This document shows, piece after piece, positions 8,634 through 16,271 of a stretch of DNA of 37,660 bases. The stretch lies in IMG/VR virus record IMGVR_UViG_3300012984_000006, positions 1 to 37,660 of that record; one strand, given 5' to 3'. This DNA is from a virus. A model generated the notes under the pieces. That model made no database searches. It had not been told where the DNA came from and saw nothing but the letters and a program-made list of their open reading frames with translations. Position numbers and translations under genes: made by a program. The stretch's first letter is position 1. Every line of letters begins with the position of its first letter.

Positions 8634-9184
8634 TGTCTACTTTTTTAACTAATGTTATGCGAGATGTAACAAAAAGATCGCAACAAGCACAGGTTGATAA
8701 ACAAAACGCGCAAGTCGCAAGTCAACAAGCGGCTGAAGATCCAGTAAATCAGGCGTTGATTAGAGAGGCCGATACTTTTAACAACAATCCCGATGCTTTA
8801 AGAAATCGCTACTTAAGCACTCTTAATAGCGCGGGCATTCAACAAAAGATGACTCCAGGTGTATCTGGTCTAAATAGAAAAATTGCAGGCAATTACAATC
8901 AAACAGTTGGTAACGCTGTTGGTGATTTTGATCGATCACTTACAGATGAGACCGCAAAGCGTATGCAAACTTATGGAAACTTAGCAGATTCTAGAGTTCG
9001 TGATGAGATGGCAAAAGCTCAAGCTAAGCAAGAGGAATATAATGCTGAGGTTGCAAAAAAGAATGCTCGTAATGCTGCAATTTTTGGTTTAGGTGGCGCA
9101 GCACTAGGTGGTGTGGCGGGTGGCCCTGCAGGCGCAGCTGTTGGATCTGGAGCCGGTCAACTTTTAGGTAGTGGTTTATTATAA
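8633..9184 (+). CDS. Internal virion / DNA ejection protein (second of four)
   Basis: The product has 183 residues. It is mainly helical and Gln/Ala/Asn-rich, ending in a glycine-zipper-like hydrophobic tail (about 148-183, repeated GG/AA steps) that could insert in a membrane. This composition is common in podovirus ejection proteins, and the gene lies between two similar ones. It starts one base inside the stop of the previous gene. I cannot link it to one named P22 protein. Confidence 0.65.
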   Translation: MSTFLTNVMRDVTKRSQQAQVDKQNAQVASQQAAEDPVNQALIREADTFNNNPDALRNRYLSTLNSAGIQQKMTPGVSGLNRKIAGNYNQTVGNAVGDFDRSLTDETAKRMQTYGNLADSRVRDEMAKAQAKQEEYNAEVAKKNARNAAIFGLGGAALGGVAGGPAGAAVGSGAGQLLGSGLL

Positions 9185-9196
9185 AGAGAGGTTTTT

Positions 9197-10066
9197 ATGG
9201 CGGGTGTTGATCCCTATTTAGGATTGTTACAAGGTTTAAATTCAGCGGTTGGATCGTATCAAGATCGATCGGCACAACTTGAAGCTCTTGGAGCAAAAGA
9301 ACGAGAAAAACAAGATGAGTTGGCTGCGGCAAAAGAAAAACGAAAACAAGATCAAGCCTTTGATAGACAAAAATTAAAGCAAGAGGCTGCAAATCATGGT
9401 CGTGTGATTGATTTTGATGAAGCAGGCAATGTTATTGATAATGGGTACGACAAAACTTATTTACAAATGCAAAAAGATAAATTAAATGCAGATCCTTTTG
9501 GTACCAAGCAATTGGCCGCAGCAACAGCTCGCGCTAATCTTGACGAAAAAGCAAAAGGTACGCCTGATGAAAGAAAAGCTTTAAGTTATGCCTCACGCCT
9601 ACAACAAGCTGAAGATGTTTTTGGCGACCTTACAAAGCAAGGTTATGATCGTGCGACTTTAACAGAATCCGCAAGAGGACTTTTAGGCAGTATTGCTCCA
9701 GCAGTTAAAACAACAGAATATGGAAAACAAACTCAAGCTGAGAACAACTTTATCAACGCTCAATTGAGACGTGAATCTGGGGCTGCGATTGGAAAAGAAG
9801 AGCGTGCCGCTGCAGAAGTTCAATACTTTCCAAGACCAGGCGATACGCCGGAAGTTGTAGAGCAAAAAAGATTAAACAGAATTCAAGCTATCAAGAATTT
9901 AAATAATGAAGCTGGAAGAGGGTTATTGCCTGGAAGCCCTGACACAAATGTACAACCGGCTGCGGCTCCAAAAATGGTTACAGTAATTGCTCCAAACGGA
10001 AGAGAAAAAATGATTCCAGAATCCATGGTTCAACAGGCTTTACAAAATGGTGGAAGGCTTAAATAA
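9197..10066 (+). CDS. Internal virion / DNA ejection protein (third of four)
   Basis: The product has 289 residues, helical and very rich in Lys, Gln, Ala and Glu, with a coiled-coil-like charged stretch at about 30-70. The section FINAQLRRESGAAIGKEE followed by YFPRPGDTPEVV is typical of phage internal and injection proteins I have seen (P22 gp20 position). A GAGAGG site precedes the ATG. The stop overlaps the next start by one base. Confidence 0.7.
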   Translation: MAGVDPYLGLLQGLNSAVGSYQDRSAQLEALGAKEREKQDELAAAKEKRKQDQAFDRQKLKQEAANHGRVIDFDEAGNVIDNGYDKTYLQMQKDKLNADPFGTKQLAAATARANLDEKAKGTPDERKALSYASRLQQAEDVFGDLTKQGYDRATLTESARGLLGSIAPAVKTTEYGKQTQAENNFINAQLRRESGAAIGKEERAAAEVQYFPRPGDTPEVVEQKRLNRIQAIKNLNNEAGRGLLPGSPDTNVQPAAAPKMVTVIAPNGREKMIPESMVQQALQNGGRLK

Positions 10067-11739
10067 TGGCAAACACATTTAACTGGGACGATTTACCAGA
10101 CGCTCCCGTTGCAAATAAAAAAGTAGCAATGAATAGTCCAAAGGCTGAGCCTGTTGGATTTAATTGGGATGATCTTCCAGATGCACCAGCACCACAAGCT
10201 CCAGCAACAGTTGGTCAAAAAGCAGAAAGTGCGTTGCAAGGGTTTGGACAAGCCGGAACTTTAGGTTATTTGCCACACATTCAAGCGGCGGTTGAGCCAG
10301 TCACAGATAAGATTTTCTCTTTTTTTACAGGAAAAGATGTTGAGCCATCAAATAAAGATTATGTACAAAGACGTGATGAAAATATTAGAGCGGATGTTGC
10401 AAAACAAAAACAAGCGCCTGGGTATTATGGTGCAGGTCAGGTTGCAGGTACGGTTCTTACGCCGACGCCTGGAGCAGGGCTTATTAAAGGGGCAGGCGTT
10501 GGTGCAAAGCTGGGAAGAGCTGCTTTGGGTGGCGCTATTAGTGGGGCTGCTTATAATCCTGGTGACGTTGAAGGAAAAGTTTCTGGTCCACAAATAGAAG
10601 AACGCTTACAACAAGGTCTAATTGGTGGAACGACTGGTGCTGCAGCACAAGGTTTGGGTGAAGGTTTATCAAAAGTAGCCGGAAAATGGATCAATAAGGC
10701 TCCAGCATTAAAAAAGGCTGCAGATACAGCGGCAGTTGTACAAGCCGGTGTGAATACAGGACAGCTTGATAAGATTTTGAAGAAAAACGAAGTTCCAAAG
10801 ATTGCAAAGTTTTTAAAAGACGAGGGGCTAACTGGCGCTGGAAAAACCTTTGAAGATGTCTATCAGGGATCACAAAGTATTTTAAAACAAGAGGGTCCAA
10901 GAATTGGTAATATTTATTCTAATGTACAAAAAAAGCTTGATGATCCAAAGTTCATACAAAGTTTAAAACCAGATCAAGTGAAGACGCTTGCAGAGTCTCA
11001 TTTATCAGCACCTCAAATGGCATCGGAACTTGGCAACAAGTTTCAAGCAGAATTAAAAGGCATGGCCGGAGGAAAACGTGCTTTAAGTGCTGTAAATACA
11101 GAGTTAGAATCTTTAGCTGAGCTTGGAGACAATCCAAACATTACAGATTTATATCAACATCGAAAATCGGTAGATGATTTAATCAACTTTGATCAGTCCG
11201 TAAAAGACGCTCCACTTGTACAAAAGACTTTGAGAAAATATCGTGATTTTGTGCAAAAGAAAATTGAAGGACGAATTGAAGCTTTAGATAAAGTTGTCGG
11301 CGGAGATGAGTTGAAGGCTTTAAAAGAAGCCAATAAAAGATTCTCTGGTGCATCCCAAGTTCATGAGATTGCACAAAAGAAGTTTGCACGAGAAGAAACT
11401 AAGGCTGCAATGGGTCTGTTAGATCGTCAAGCGGCGCTTGGTGGTTTAGGTCTAGGTTTGGCTGGCAACGTGGTTCAAGGTGATGTTTCACCGGAAGGTC
11501 TTACAAAATCTGTGGGCTTAGGATTATTATCAGGCGTTGGATCAAAATATGGAAGAAAGTACGCACCAGGAATTGTTGCAGGCGGTTTAAATGCAGCGAC
11601 AAGACTTGCAGAAAAAGATCCAACTGTATTGCCAACCGGATTGTTAAAAAATGCTCTTGATTTTGGCTTACAAAAACCAGAATTAACAGGGAATGTGATA
11701 GACCGTATCAGACGTAGCGGGGGATTTAACAATGAATGA
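10066..11739 (+). CDS. Large internal virion / DNA ejection protein (fourth of four)
   Basis: The product has 557 residues. The first 45 residues contain two near-identical FNWDDLPDAP motifs about 25 residues apart, a motif type often seen at the start of podovirus internal proteins. A Gly/Ala-rich potential membrane-inserting part (about 125-205) follows, then a long helical section and a second Gly-rich region (about 455-510). Size and place match the largest ejected protein (P22 gp16 position). I see no muramidase motif here; that activity is encoded separately downstream. Confidence 0.7.
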   Translation: MANTFNWDDLPDAPVANKKVAMNSPKAEPVGFNWDDLPDAPAPQAPATVGQKAESALQGFGQAGTLGYLPHIQAAVEPVTDKIFSFFTGKDVEPSNKDYVQRRDENIRADVAKQKQAPGYYGAGQVAGTVLTPTPGAGLIKGAGVGAKLGRAALGGAISGAAYNPGDVEGKVSGPQIEERLQQGLIGGTTGAAAQGLGEGLSKVAGKWINKAPALKKAADTAAVVQAGVNTGQLDKILKKNEVPKIAKFLKDEGLTGAGKTFEDVYQGSQSILKQEGPRIGNIYSNVQKKLDDPKFIQSLKPDQVKTLAESHLSAPQMASELGNKFQAELKGMAGGKRALSAVNTELESLAELGDNPNITDLYQHRKSVDDLINFDQSVKDAPLVQKTLRKYRDFVQKKIEGRIEALDKVVGGDELKALKEANKRFSGASQVHEIAQKKFAREETKAAMGLLDRQAALGGLGLGLAGNVVQGDVSPEGLTKSVGLGLLSGVGSKYGRKYAPGIVAGGLNAATRLAEKDPTVLPTGLLKNALDFGLQKPELTGNVIDRIRRSGGFNNE

Positions 11740-11938
11740 TGTAAATAACCAAAATAAAGCAAACTTTGCGAGCACGGATAGCTCACAATATAATCTCAAA
11801 ATTAATTATGAACCTAAGAGTTTGAGTGATGTTTTAAGACAGAGACGTTTAAAACTCACTGACACAAAACTTGGGGATCAATTTAATGAAGAGACAGGCC
11901 TAGGAAGGGTCGGAAAAGATGAACAAAGAAATCTTTAG
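11732..11938 (+). CDS. Small hypothetical protein between ejection and lysis genes
   Basis: The product has 68 residues, polar, Asn/Lys/Asp-rich, with no membrane segment. Its ATG overlaps the stop of the large ejection protein by 8 bp, and its own end overlaps the muramidase start by 20 bp, so it is embedded in the operon. Without a recognised family I can only suggest a minor virion or lysis-linked role. The tight overlaps on both sides argue that it is a real gene. Confidence 0.55.
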   Translation: MNDVNNQNKANFASTDSSQYNLKINYEPKSLSDVLRQRRLKLTDTKLGDQFNEETGLGRVGKDEQRNL

Positions 11939-12437
11939 TATTTCAAATGAAGAGATAAAAGAGCTCGTATTTCAAAAAGCTAAAGAATTTTCCATAGATC
12001 CGTATCTAATCCTTGCGATTGTTAAAAAAGAATCCACGTTTAATGTTCTTGCGATGAAAGAAGAACATAATTGGCGTTACTTAACGCCTCAATCTCAAAT
12101 CGAGATGTTTGCAAAACTTAATAAAGTCACAATGAATACCGAAAAGTCTTTACAGTCACATAGTTGGGGTTTGATGCAGGTCATGGGATCAGTAGCTCGT
12201 GAAAATGGTCACCGGGGGAGTTTCATTGAGCTGCTGATCCCAGACGTTAACTTAACCATCGGTTGTAAGCATTTATCAAAGTTTCTAAAAGCGTTGGGAA
12301 CGGAAGATAATGCTATATCGGCTTATAATCAGGGAAGTCCAAGACGACGTGCTGACGGAAAATATGCAAACCAAGAATATGTAGATTTAGTAAAACAGTT
12401 TAAAAAAGAGTTTGAAGGACTCTCAAGGGGGTTTTAA
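11919..12437 (+). CDS. Lytic transglycosylase (SLT-type peptidoglycan muramidase)
   Basis: The product has 172 residues with the soluble lytic transglycosylase fold. The catalytic Glu is in IVKKESTFN (about residue 32), followed by the HSWGLMQVMG substrate-binding segment and the AISAYNQG motif. It would cleave the glycan strands of the cell wall. No signal peptide is visible, so it needs the holin for export, or acts from the virion at entry. The gene follows the ejection proteins and precedes a holin-like gene, so it may serve as endolysin. Start at ATG 11919; the stop shares a base with the next start. Confidence 0.85.
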   Translation: MNKEIFSISNEEIKELVFQKAKEFSIDPYLILAIVKKESTFNVLAMKEEHNWRYLTPQSQIEMFAKLNKVTMNTEKSLQSHSWGLMQVMGSVARENGHRGSFIELLIPDVNLTIGCKHLSKFLKALGTEDNAISAYNQGSPRRRADGKYANQEYVDLVKQFKKEFEGLSRGF

Positions 12438-12637
12438 TGACCACAAAATGGATGTCTAGAAAGTTTATCGTAACGATCTTACAAGTTTTACTAATGATTA
12501 TTTTGCCACTGATTTATAAGTACTCGCAAGTTGGGGATGAAGTGACCATTACGGTTCTTTTGGCTATTGCTGGGGCTGGATCTTTATATACGGGTTTAAA
12601 CGTTTTACAGAAGAAATACGATGCCACTCAATCTTGA
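12437..12637 (+). CDS. Putative holin
   Basis: The product has 66 residues with two hydrophobic segments (about 10-27 and 37-55), separated by a short polar loop, and a charged C-terminus. This is the layout of small class II holins. It directly follows the muramidase gene with a one-base overlap (TAATG) and an AAGGGGG site inside that gene. It would form membrane lesions that release the muramidase. Assignment rests on size, topology and position, not on a recognised family. Confidence 0.65.
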   Translation: MTTKWMSRKFIVTILQVLLMIILPLIYKYSQVGDEVTITVLLAIAGAGSLYTGLNVLQKKYDATQS

Positions 12638-12830
12638 TTTAAAAGATCTTTTGATTATTGTTGTAGGGATTTTCTTTTTATTTAGAGGATATATCGATAA
12701 GCTTAGAATTAAATCACTGCAAAAGAAGGCAAAAGATGAAGCTCTTAAAAATATCAATGACAATATTGAAACTAAGCCTCTTAATGATCTTGTCGATCAG
12801 CATAACCGTGAGCGCAAACGAAAAGACTAA
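12621..12830 (+). CDS. Small membrane protein of the lysis cassette (possible inner-membrane spanin)
   Basis: The product has 69 residues with one hydrophobic segment (about 10-25) followed by a strongly basic and acidic, helical, probably coiled region to the end. The gene overlaps the holin-like gene by 17 bp, and the next gene starts inside it in another frame. That nested arrangement is typical of Rz/Rz1 spanin pairs, and an N-terminal anchor plus coiled coil fits an i-spanin. The partner lacks an Rz1 lipobox, so the assignment is tentative. Confidence 0.55.
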   Translation: MPLNLDLKDLLIIVVGIFFLFRGYIDKLRIKSLQKKAKDEALKNINDNIETKPLNDLVDQHNRERKRKD

Positions 12831-13062
12831 GTTTTTACCGGAATATGTGATTGAACAGGGGCAGACATTTACTGCTAAAACTACAAGCGTGTTGGTTCCG
12901 GAATCTCAGTATCGATCCTATTTAGTTTGTGAAAAGACACTTGAATATCTTAAAAACACGGATTGTGAGTGTGAGATGCCGATGTTTGATTGGATGAGCT
13001 TTGCAACAGGTGTGATTCTATCAGGGATTGCTACGACTTTGATTATTTCAAACAGTCGCTAA
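12736..13062 (+). CDS. Exported membrane-anchored protein overlapping the spanin-like gene
   Basis: The product has 108 residues. It has an N-terminal signal-like hydrophobic segment (about 7-25, potential cleavage near VSA-NEK), a ~60-residue periplasmic part with three Cys residues near 73-87, and a C-terminal hydrophobic segment (about 89-105). It starts inside the previous gene in the +1 frame and overlaps it by 95 bp. There is no lipobox, so it is not a classical o-spanin. It may be an unusual spanin partner or an envelope-active lysis factor. Its stop overlaps the stop of a converging minus-strand gene. Confidence 0.6.
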   Translation: MKLLKISMTILKLSLLMILSISITVSANEKTKFLPEYVIEQGQTFTAKTTSVLVPESQYRSYLVCEKTLEYLKNTDCECEMPMFDWMSFATGVILSGIATTLIISNSR

Positions 13063-13271
13063 ATCTTATCTTCTATTTTGTCTATACGTTGATGAGCGCG
13101 ATTGCTGGTGTCTTGAGCATGTTCTACGCGAGAATCAAGCTTACTTAAGTACCAGGTAGCCTTAAACCCTACGAATATTAGAGAACAGATGGTTCCAAGG
13201 TTTGCAACAAGGATAAGCCCTGCATAGGTTTGAAACTGCTTTGTAAATTCTAGTAAGCCTGCCTGATCCAT
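13059..13271 (-). CDS. Small membrane protein with C-terminal coiled coil
   Basis: From the ATG at 13271 the product has 70 residues: a short polar N-terminus, one hydrophobic segment (about 17-37), then a heptad-like helix to the end (LDSRVEHAQDTSNRAHQRIDKI). An upstream in-frame start exists, but I prefer the internal ATG because the extra residues lie inside the neighbouring gene. It is the last gene of the minus-strand early block, and its stop overlaps the last late gene tail to tail. Function unknown; the shape resembles anchored lysis or exclusion proteins. Confidence 0.5.
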   Translation of the reverse strand: MDQAGLLEFTKQFQTYAGLILVANLGTICSLIFVGFKATWYLSKLDSRVEHAQDTSNRAHQRIDKIEDKI

Positions 13272-13462
13272 CGATACGATTTTATCTCTAAACCAAAACA
13301 GTTCAAGCAATTAGAACATTCCATGTTTAAGGTACTGATTTTGGCTGGTAGATCAGTTTTAAAGCCACAATGAGAGCAAATTAGGTATTTACTTGGGTTT
13401 GGATCTAAGTGCGCAGGGTGAGCCAATTGGGGCCTGTCTGAGACAAGCTTTAGAGTTCGCAT
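13250..13462 (-). CDS. Small zinc-ribbon protein
   Basis: From the ATG at 13462 the product has about 70 residues with two pairs of zinc-binding cysteines (CSHC and, some 20 residues later, CSNC), a classic small zinc ribbon. In-frame non-ATG starts lie further up to 13510, and I see no strong ribosome binding site for any of them, so the start is uncertain. It overlaps the membrane-protein gene downstream by 22 bp. A role as a small nucleic-acid or protein-binding regulator is possible. I do not recognise the family. Confidence 0.5.
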   Translation of the reverse strand: MRTLKLVSDRPQLAHPAHLDPNPSKYLICSHCGFKTDLPAKISTLNMECSNCLNCFGLEIKSYRWIRQAY

Positions 13463-13550
13463 TCTTTTGAAAGAAAGGAAATCTATAATCACATCGACAC
13501 AATAGTACAAATGAGAACAGTTATCAACAATAAAATTACTAAACAGGACC

Positions 13551-13622
13551 TTATTTACTGTGAGCTAGTAATCCGGCATAGAGAGCTCCGACAAGGGCTA
13601 TGAAAAATAACAATGTCATCAT
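13551..13622 (-). CDS. 23-residue single-membrane-segment peptide
   Basis: This short reading frame encodes 23 residues: two Met, then a continuous hydrophobic segment (LLFFIALVGALYAGLLA) and a polar His-Ser-Lys end. Its ATG overlaps the stop of the Gp157-like gene (ATGA), and an AAAGGA-type site lies 13 bases upstream inside that gene, so translational coupling is likely. Phage membrane micropeptides often modulate host envelope functions or lysis, but nothing here shows a function. It could also be a chance frame. Confidence 0.4.
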   Translation of the reverse strand: MMTLLFFIALVGALYAGLLAHSK

Positions 13623-14170
13623 GACGATGAGACATCCTTTAGAGTTCGTTGCGGTCCATATTTTACTTTTAAAAAAGTGTTTGCTTGAAGTGTTGCGCCG
13701 GCCACAGTCCCGCCGTTTTTAATGTGACAATAAATGGCATCTTTTAAGACTTTGGTTTGCGTAACAATTTCTTTAAACTCATCGGGAATTAAAGCTTCAT
13801 TTTCAATGATAACAGATTCTTTGGCGTTTTGCAGAACTAGCTCACAATATTGACCTGCCACAAGGGTTGTATCAAAAACCTCCATTGCGAGCTTAAAGTT
13901 GTTCGTTAAAAAGTCCAATGTAGCAAGGGCTGCCTTTTTTCTTTTAGCGAGCTCAGTTTCCATTTCATCAATACCAGATAAATAGTTTTTACATTCTTTA
14001 ATGCTATAACCATAACCATCGGCTTTGCTAGAAAAGTTTTTAATGGTGAGCTCCATTTCTTGTGCAAGCTCGGGTGTAAGCTGATTTAAGTTTTCCAAAA
14101 GCTTTTGGTTCAAGTAACGGGCTTGATCCATTACGTCCAAAAGTGTTGGTTTTTTAACTAAATCACTCAT
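13619..14170 (-). CDS. Siphovirus Gp157-like protein
   Basis: The product has 183 residues. A helical, coiled-coil-like region fills the first ~120 residues. It is followed by the motif IPDEF...VLKDAIYCHIKNGGTVAGATLQ, which matches the C-terminal signature of the Sipho_Gp157 family (IP..., K..I...LK.G..V.GA). That family is linked to phage recombination modules, and here the gene directly follows the annealing-protein gene with adjoining stop and start. The precise activity is not known. It is transcribed with the early minus-strand block. Confidence 0.75.
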   Translation of the reverse strand: MSDLVKKPTLLDVMDQARYLNQKLLENLNQLTPELAQEMELTIKNFSSKADGYGYSIKECKNYLSGIDEMETELAKRKKAALATLDFLTNNFKLAMEVFDTTLVAGQYCELVLQNAKESVIIENEALIPDEFKEIVTQTKVLKDAIYCHIKNGGTVAGATLQANTFLKVKYGPQRTLKDVSSS

Positions 14171-14974
14171 TTACTTTTCCATGTTGTTTGATACGGTCAC
14201 GAATTCTTCATAGTTTTTAATAAACGATTTAGCAAGCGGTTCTGTGCTTTTTTTCTTAGCATCCGTATACATCTTAGTTAAAATCTCTAGGGGAACGTCT
14301 TTGAACTTTTTATCAGCGAATTTTGTACCATAACGAATGGTGCGGTTTAGAGCTTCGTTGTTTGCTAGATATTCTGTGGCACGATTTGGGATGCTTTTAG
14401 CCACCTTCTCTAACTCTTGATCAATCGTTTCTTCATTGCTTAGATCAAATGGTTTGTCTGATATGTCTAGCGGCGCAGAGTCTTGATCTTCCGACTTATC
14501 TTTATGTAAGTCGCCTTTGTGCCATAAATCTAGGGCAGCTCCAAATCTCATGGCAGCATTTCTTAAAGCATCCCCGATGATCTCTTTTTCTCGAGATCCA
14601 TTGTCTTTGTTCCCTGATGTTTCTGCGTTACCATAACCAATTCGGCTCATGCCACAAACTGTAAGCTTAATCCATAGTCCACCACTTTTATCAAATCTTG
14701 GTAAACCAAATTCATCCAAAGCCAGAGGCTCCCAATACCAATGTATATCACACTCCAAGAGTCTGTCTGTAAGAGCGGCATGTCCTACGTAGTCTAAATG
14801 AACAACTTTCGGGTGATGCCAGCCACCACAGTCTTCGCACCGTATTCCTTTTTTGTAATCTGCTTTAATTTCTTCAGTTTGTTGCTTGGTTGGTTTTGGA
14901 AGCTTACTAATATGGTGTGGTTCAAATGGCCTTCTTAGTAACTGCAATAGTTCTTTTGGCGTTTTCTCAGACAT
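14171..14974 (-). CDS. Rad52/Sak-like single-strand annealing protein
   Basis: The product has 267 residues from the ATG at 14974, chosen because a GAAGGAG site lies 6-7 bases upstream. The N-terminal ~150 residues carry the Rad52-superfamily (Sak) pattern: YVGHAALTDRLLE, the Trp-rich HWYWEP, GLWIKLTV.GMSR.GYG, and the IIGDALRNAAMRFG helix. Such proteins bind single-stranded DNA and anneal complementary strands during phage recombination and replication. The acidic, Lys-rich C-terminus may recruit host SSB. With the Gp157-like and RusA-like genes it makes up the phage's own recombination set. Confidence 0.85.
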   Translation of the reverse strand: MSEKTPKELLQLLRRPFEPHHISKLPKPTKQQTEEIKADYKKGIRCEDCGGWHHPKVVHLDYVGHAALTDRLLECDIHWYWEPLALDEFGLPRFDKSGGLWIKLTVCGMSRIGYGNAETSGNKDNGSREKEIIGDALRNAAMRFGAALDLWHKGDLHKDKSEDQDSAPLDISDKPFDLSNEETIDQELEKVAKSIPNRATEYLANNEALNRTIRYGTKFADKKFKDVPLEILTKMYTDAKKKSTEPLAKSFIKNYEEFVTVSNNMEK

Positions 14975-14987
14975 TTTAGCTCCTTCG

Positions 14988-15194
14988 TTAGCAATTACAA
15001 ATTTGTTTATCAACCCAGTGCTTTAATTTTAAAAACTGAATCTCATAATCATCGGAATCAGCAATATCGATTGTTGCTTCTAATGTTTCATTCTCATAAT
15101 TACCGGTATTTTTTAAGCTTCTATAAGTGAGTGTTTTTAACTTAAACCCTTCTTTATTTTCTTTTGATAATTTTACTTTCTTAACTTTTGCCAT
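14988..15194 (-). CDS. Small early protein, first gene of the leftward recombination block
   Basis: The product has 68 residues with a basic N-terminus (KVKKVKLSKENKEGFK) and a central acidic stretch (ATIDIADSDDYEIQF), ending in two Cys. An AAGGAGA site precedes the ATG. It is the promoter-proximal gene of the minus-strand block leading to the annealing protein, 13 bp downstream. I do not recognise the family; an accessory role in recombination is inferred from position only. Confidence 0.65.
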   Translation of the reverse strand: MAKVKKVKLSKENKEGFKLKTLTYRSLKNTGNYENETLEATIDIADSDDYEIQFLKLKHWVDKQICNC

Positions 15195-15287
15195 TTAAGT
15201 CTCCTTGTTCATTCACAATTAAAACACAGTTTGGTTAATGTACAATGAAATAATATTTGTTAAAATAAATTTGTATGGACCGTGTAA

Positions 15288-15317
15288 ATGTATACATAGC
15301 ATGCTTAATTATTAAGC
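15288..15317. promoter_or_regulatory. Cluster of three palindromes in the divergent early control region
   Basis: Three perfect palindromes lie head to tail: ATGTATACAT (15288-15297), AGCATGCT (15298-15305) and GCTTAATTATTAAGC (15303-15317). They sit in the 289-bp non-coding gap (15195-15483) between the leftward recombination genes and the rightward gene at 15484. This is where a repressor would control both directions. The XRE protein at 19327 is the obvious candidate to bind, but no link is shown by the sequence. Confidence 0.5.
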
Positions 15318-15414
15318 GTACAGCATAAAAACCACTGAGCCGATCATTGGATGAACTCGTTACATATTTTACATATAAATAAAAATGGTTTTGAGTGATT
15401 TCAACAACTTAGGC

Positions 15415-15443
15415 TTGGCATATTGTGTGCATTATTTTTATAC
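15415..15443 (+). promoter_or_regulatory. Sigma-70-like promoter for the gene at 15484
   Basis: A TTGGCA box (15415-15420) and a TTATAC box (15438-15443) are separated by 17 bp, close to the bacterial consensus. The start codon of the first rightward gene lies about 40 bp downstream, preceded by AAGGAG. Confidence 0.6.
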
Positions 15444-15483
15444 AGAACATGTAATATGAACAGAACTAAAAAGGAGAGTGTTT

Positions 15484-15780
15484 ATGAGTTTTACTAAAGG
15501 TCCGTGGAAAATAATGCCAGGCGAATCAGCGCCAAGAATTTGTGTTGATGGTGATAAAGACTTCCCTGTTGTTGTCGTTGTCTCGGGTCATTCAGATGAA
15601 GGTATAATGGCCAACCAACATCTTATCGCTTCAGCACCAGAAATGTACGAAGCTTTAAAAGAAGCTAAAACGTTTATCTCAAGAGTCTTAGAAGAAAACG
15701 AATCTACAGAACTAGTATCTGAAAACAAAACTTATCAAAAGATTGAGGCAGTTCTTAAAAAAGCTACGGGGGAGCCATGA
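15484..15780 (+). CDS. Conserved small phage protein (GPW...ANQHLIASAPEMYEAL type)
   Basis: The product has 98 residues from the ATG at 15484, which has an AAGGAG site seven bases away; a GTG two codons upstream is too close to that site. The pattern FTKGPWK near the start and ANQHLIASAPEMYEALKEA in the middle is widespread in small hypothetical proteins of phages infecting Gram-negative bacteria. Function unknown. A sigma-70-like promoter lies upstream. The stop overlaps the next start by 4 bp, making a two-gene rightward unit. Confidence 0.8.
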   Translation: MSFTKGPWKIMPGESAPRICVDGDKDFPVVVVVSGHSDEGIMANQHLIASAPEMYEALKEAKTFISRVLEENESTELVSENKTYQKIEAVLKKATGEP

Positions 15781-15956
15781 TCATCCAAGTATCGATTCAA
15801 ACAGTGTTTGGAAAAGAGAAGATCTATCCCTTGTGCGAGAAAGCCAAGGGGTTTGCGCGGCTTGTAAAACAAAAGACTCTCACAAGAGAGGACATTCAAA
15901 AGATCAAGCTTTTAGGGTACTCAGTGGAAGTTATAAAAGACGATGTGGTGCTTTAG
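15777..15956 (+). CDS. Conserved 59-residue phage protein
   Basis: The frame begins with ATGATC overlapping the previous stop (ATGA) and encodes 59 residues: MIIQVSIQTVFGKEKIYP, then a KAKGFARLVKQKTLT segment, and ending LLGYSVEVIKDDVVL. I recognise this as a common small phage protein (V-x-V-x-T-V-F/Y-G, I-Y-P, A...FA.L...KTLT, LGY) of unknown function. A longer frame over the same bases (15743-15997) lacks a good start and family-like sequence and is a shadow. The 57 bases after it hold no visible gene. Confidence 0.8.
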   Translation: MIIQVSIQTVFGKEKIYPLCEKAKGFARLVKQKTLTREDIQKIKLLGYSVEVIKDDVVL

Positions 15957-16013
15957 CGAGTGCCACGGAAGAAAAACATAACAAAGGCTATAAATAGGCA
16001 GAAGATTGCGAAT

Positions 16014-16271
16014 TCAGTCATCTTTATTCTTTCTATAATCTTCAATTTTATTGGGCTGAACATTTGATAACAGTCTGTTCATTCGCTTCCATATTAAATA
16101 GCCTTCTTGAATTTCAAATTGACACCACAAAGATTTGGTTAATTTACGATACCATCTATATTGTCTAAAAAATAAATAATGCCATGGCCTATCTCTTCCT
16201 ATGTAGTAGAAACACTTCAAATTTGCTTCGAATTCTTCTTTTATTTTTAAATAAATTTCTTCTGCGTTCAT
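16014..16271 (-). CDS. Small early protein, last of the leftward small-gene run
   Basis: From the ATG at 16271 the product has 85 residues, rich in Tyr, Trp, Arg and Lys (for example RDRPWHYLFFRQYRWYRKL), and basic overall. The start overlaps the stop of the upstream gene by 4 bp (ATGA), which supports it over the longer upstream frame. It is the promoter-distal gene of a long run of small early genes. The Trp/Arg-rich part could bind nucleic acid or a host protein, but I do not recognise the family. Confidence 0.6.
   Translation of the reverse strand: MNAEEIYLKIKEEFEANLKCFYYIGRDRPWHYLFFRQYRWYRKLTKSLWCQFEIQEGYLIWKRMNRLLSNVQPNKIEDYRKNKDD

Noticed and set aside
15743-15997. 84-residue frame after the gene at 15484
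   Set aside because: The alternative frame 15777-15956 starts with an ATGA overlap and matches a familiar small phage protein, so the longer frame is a shadow.
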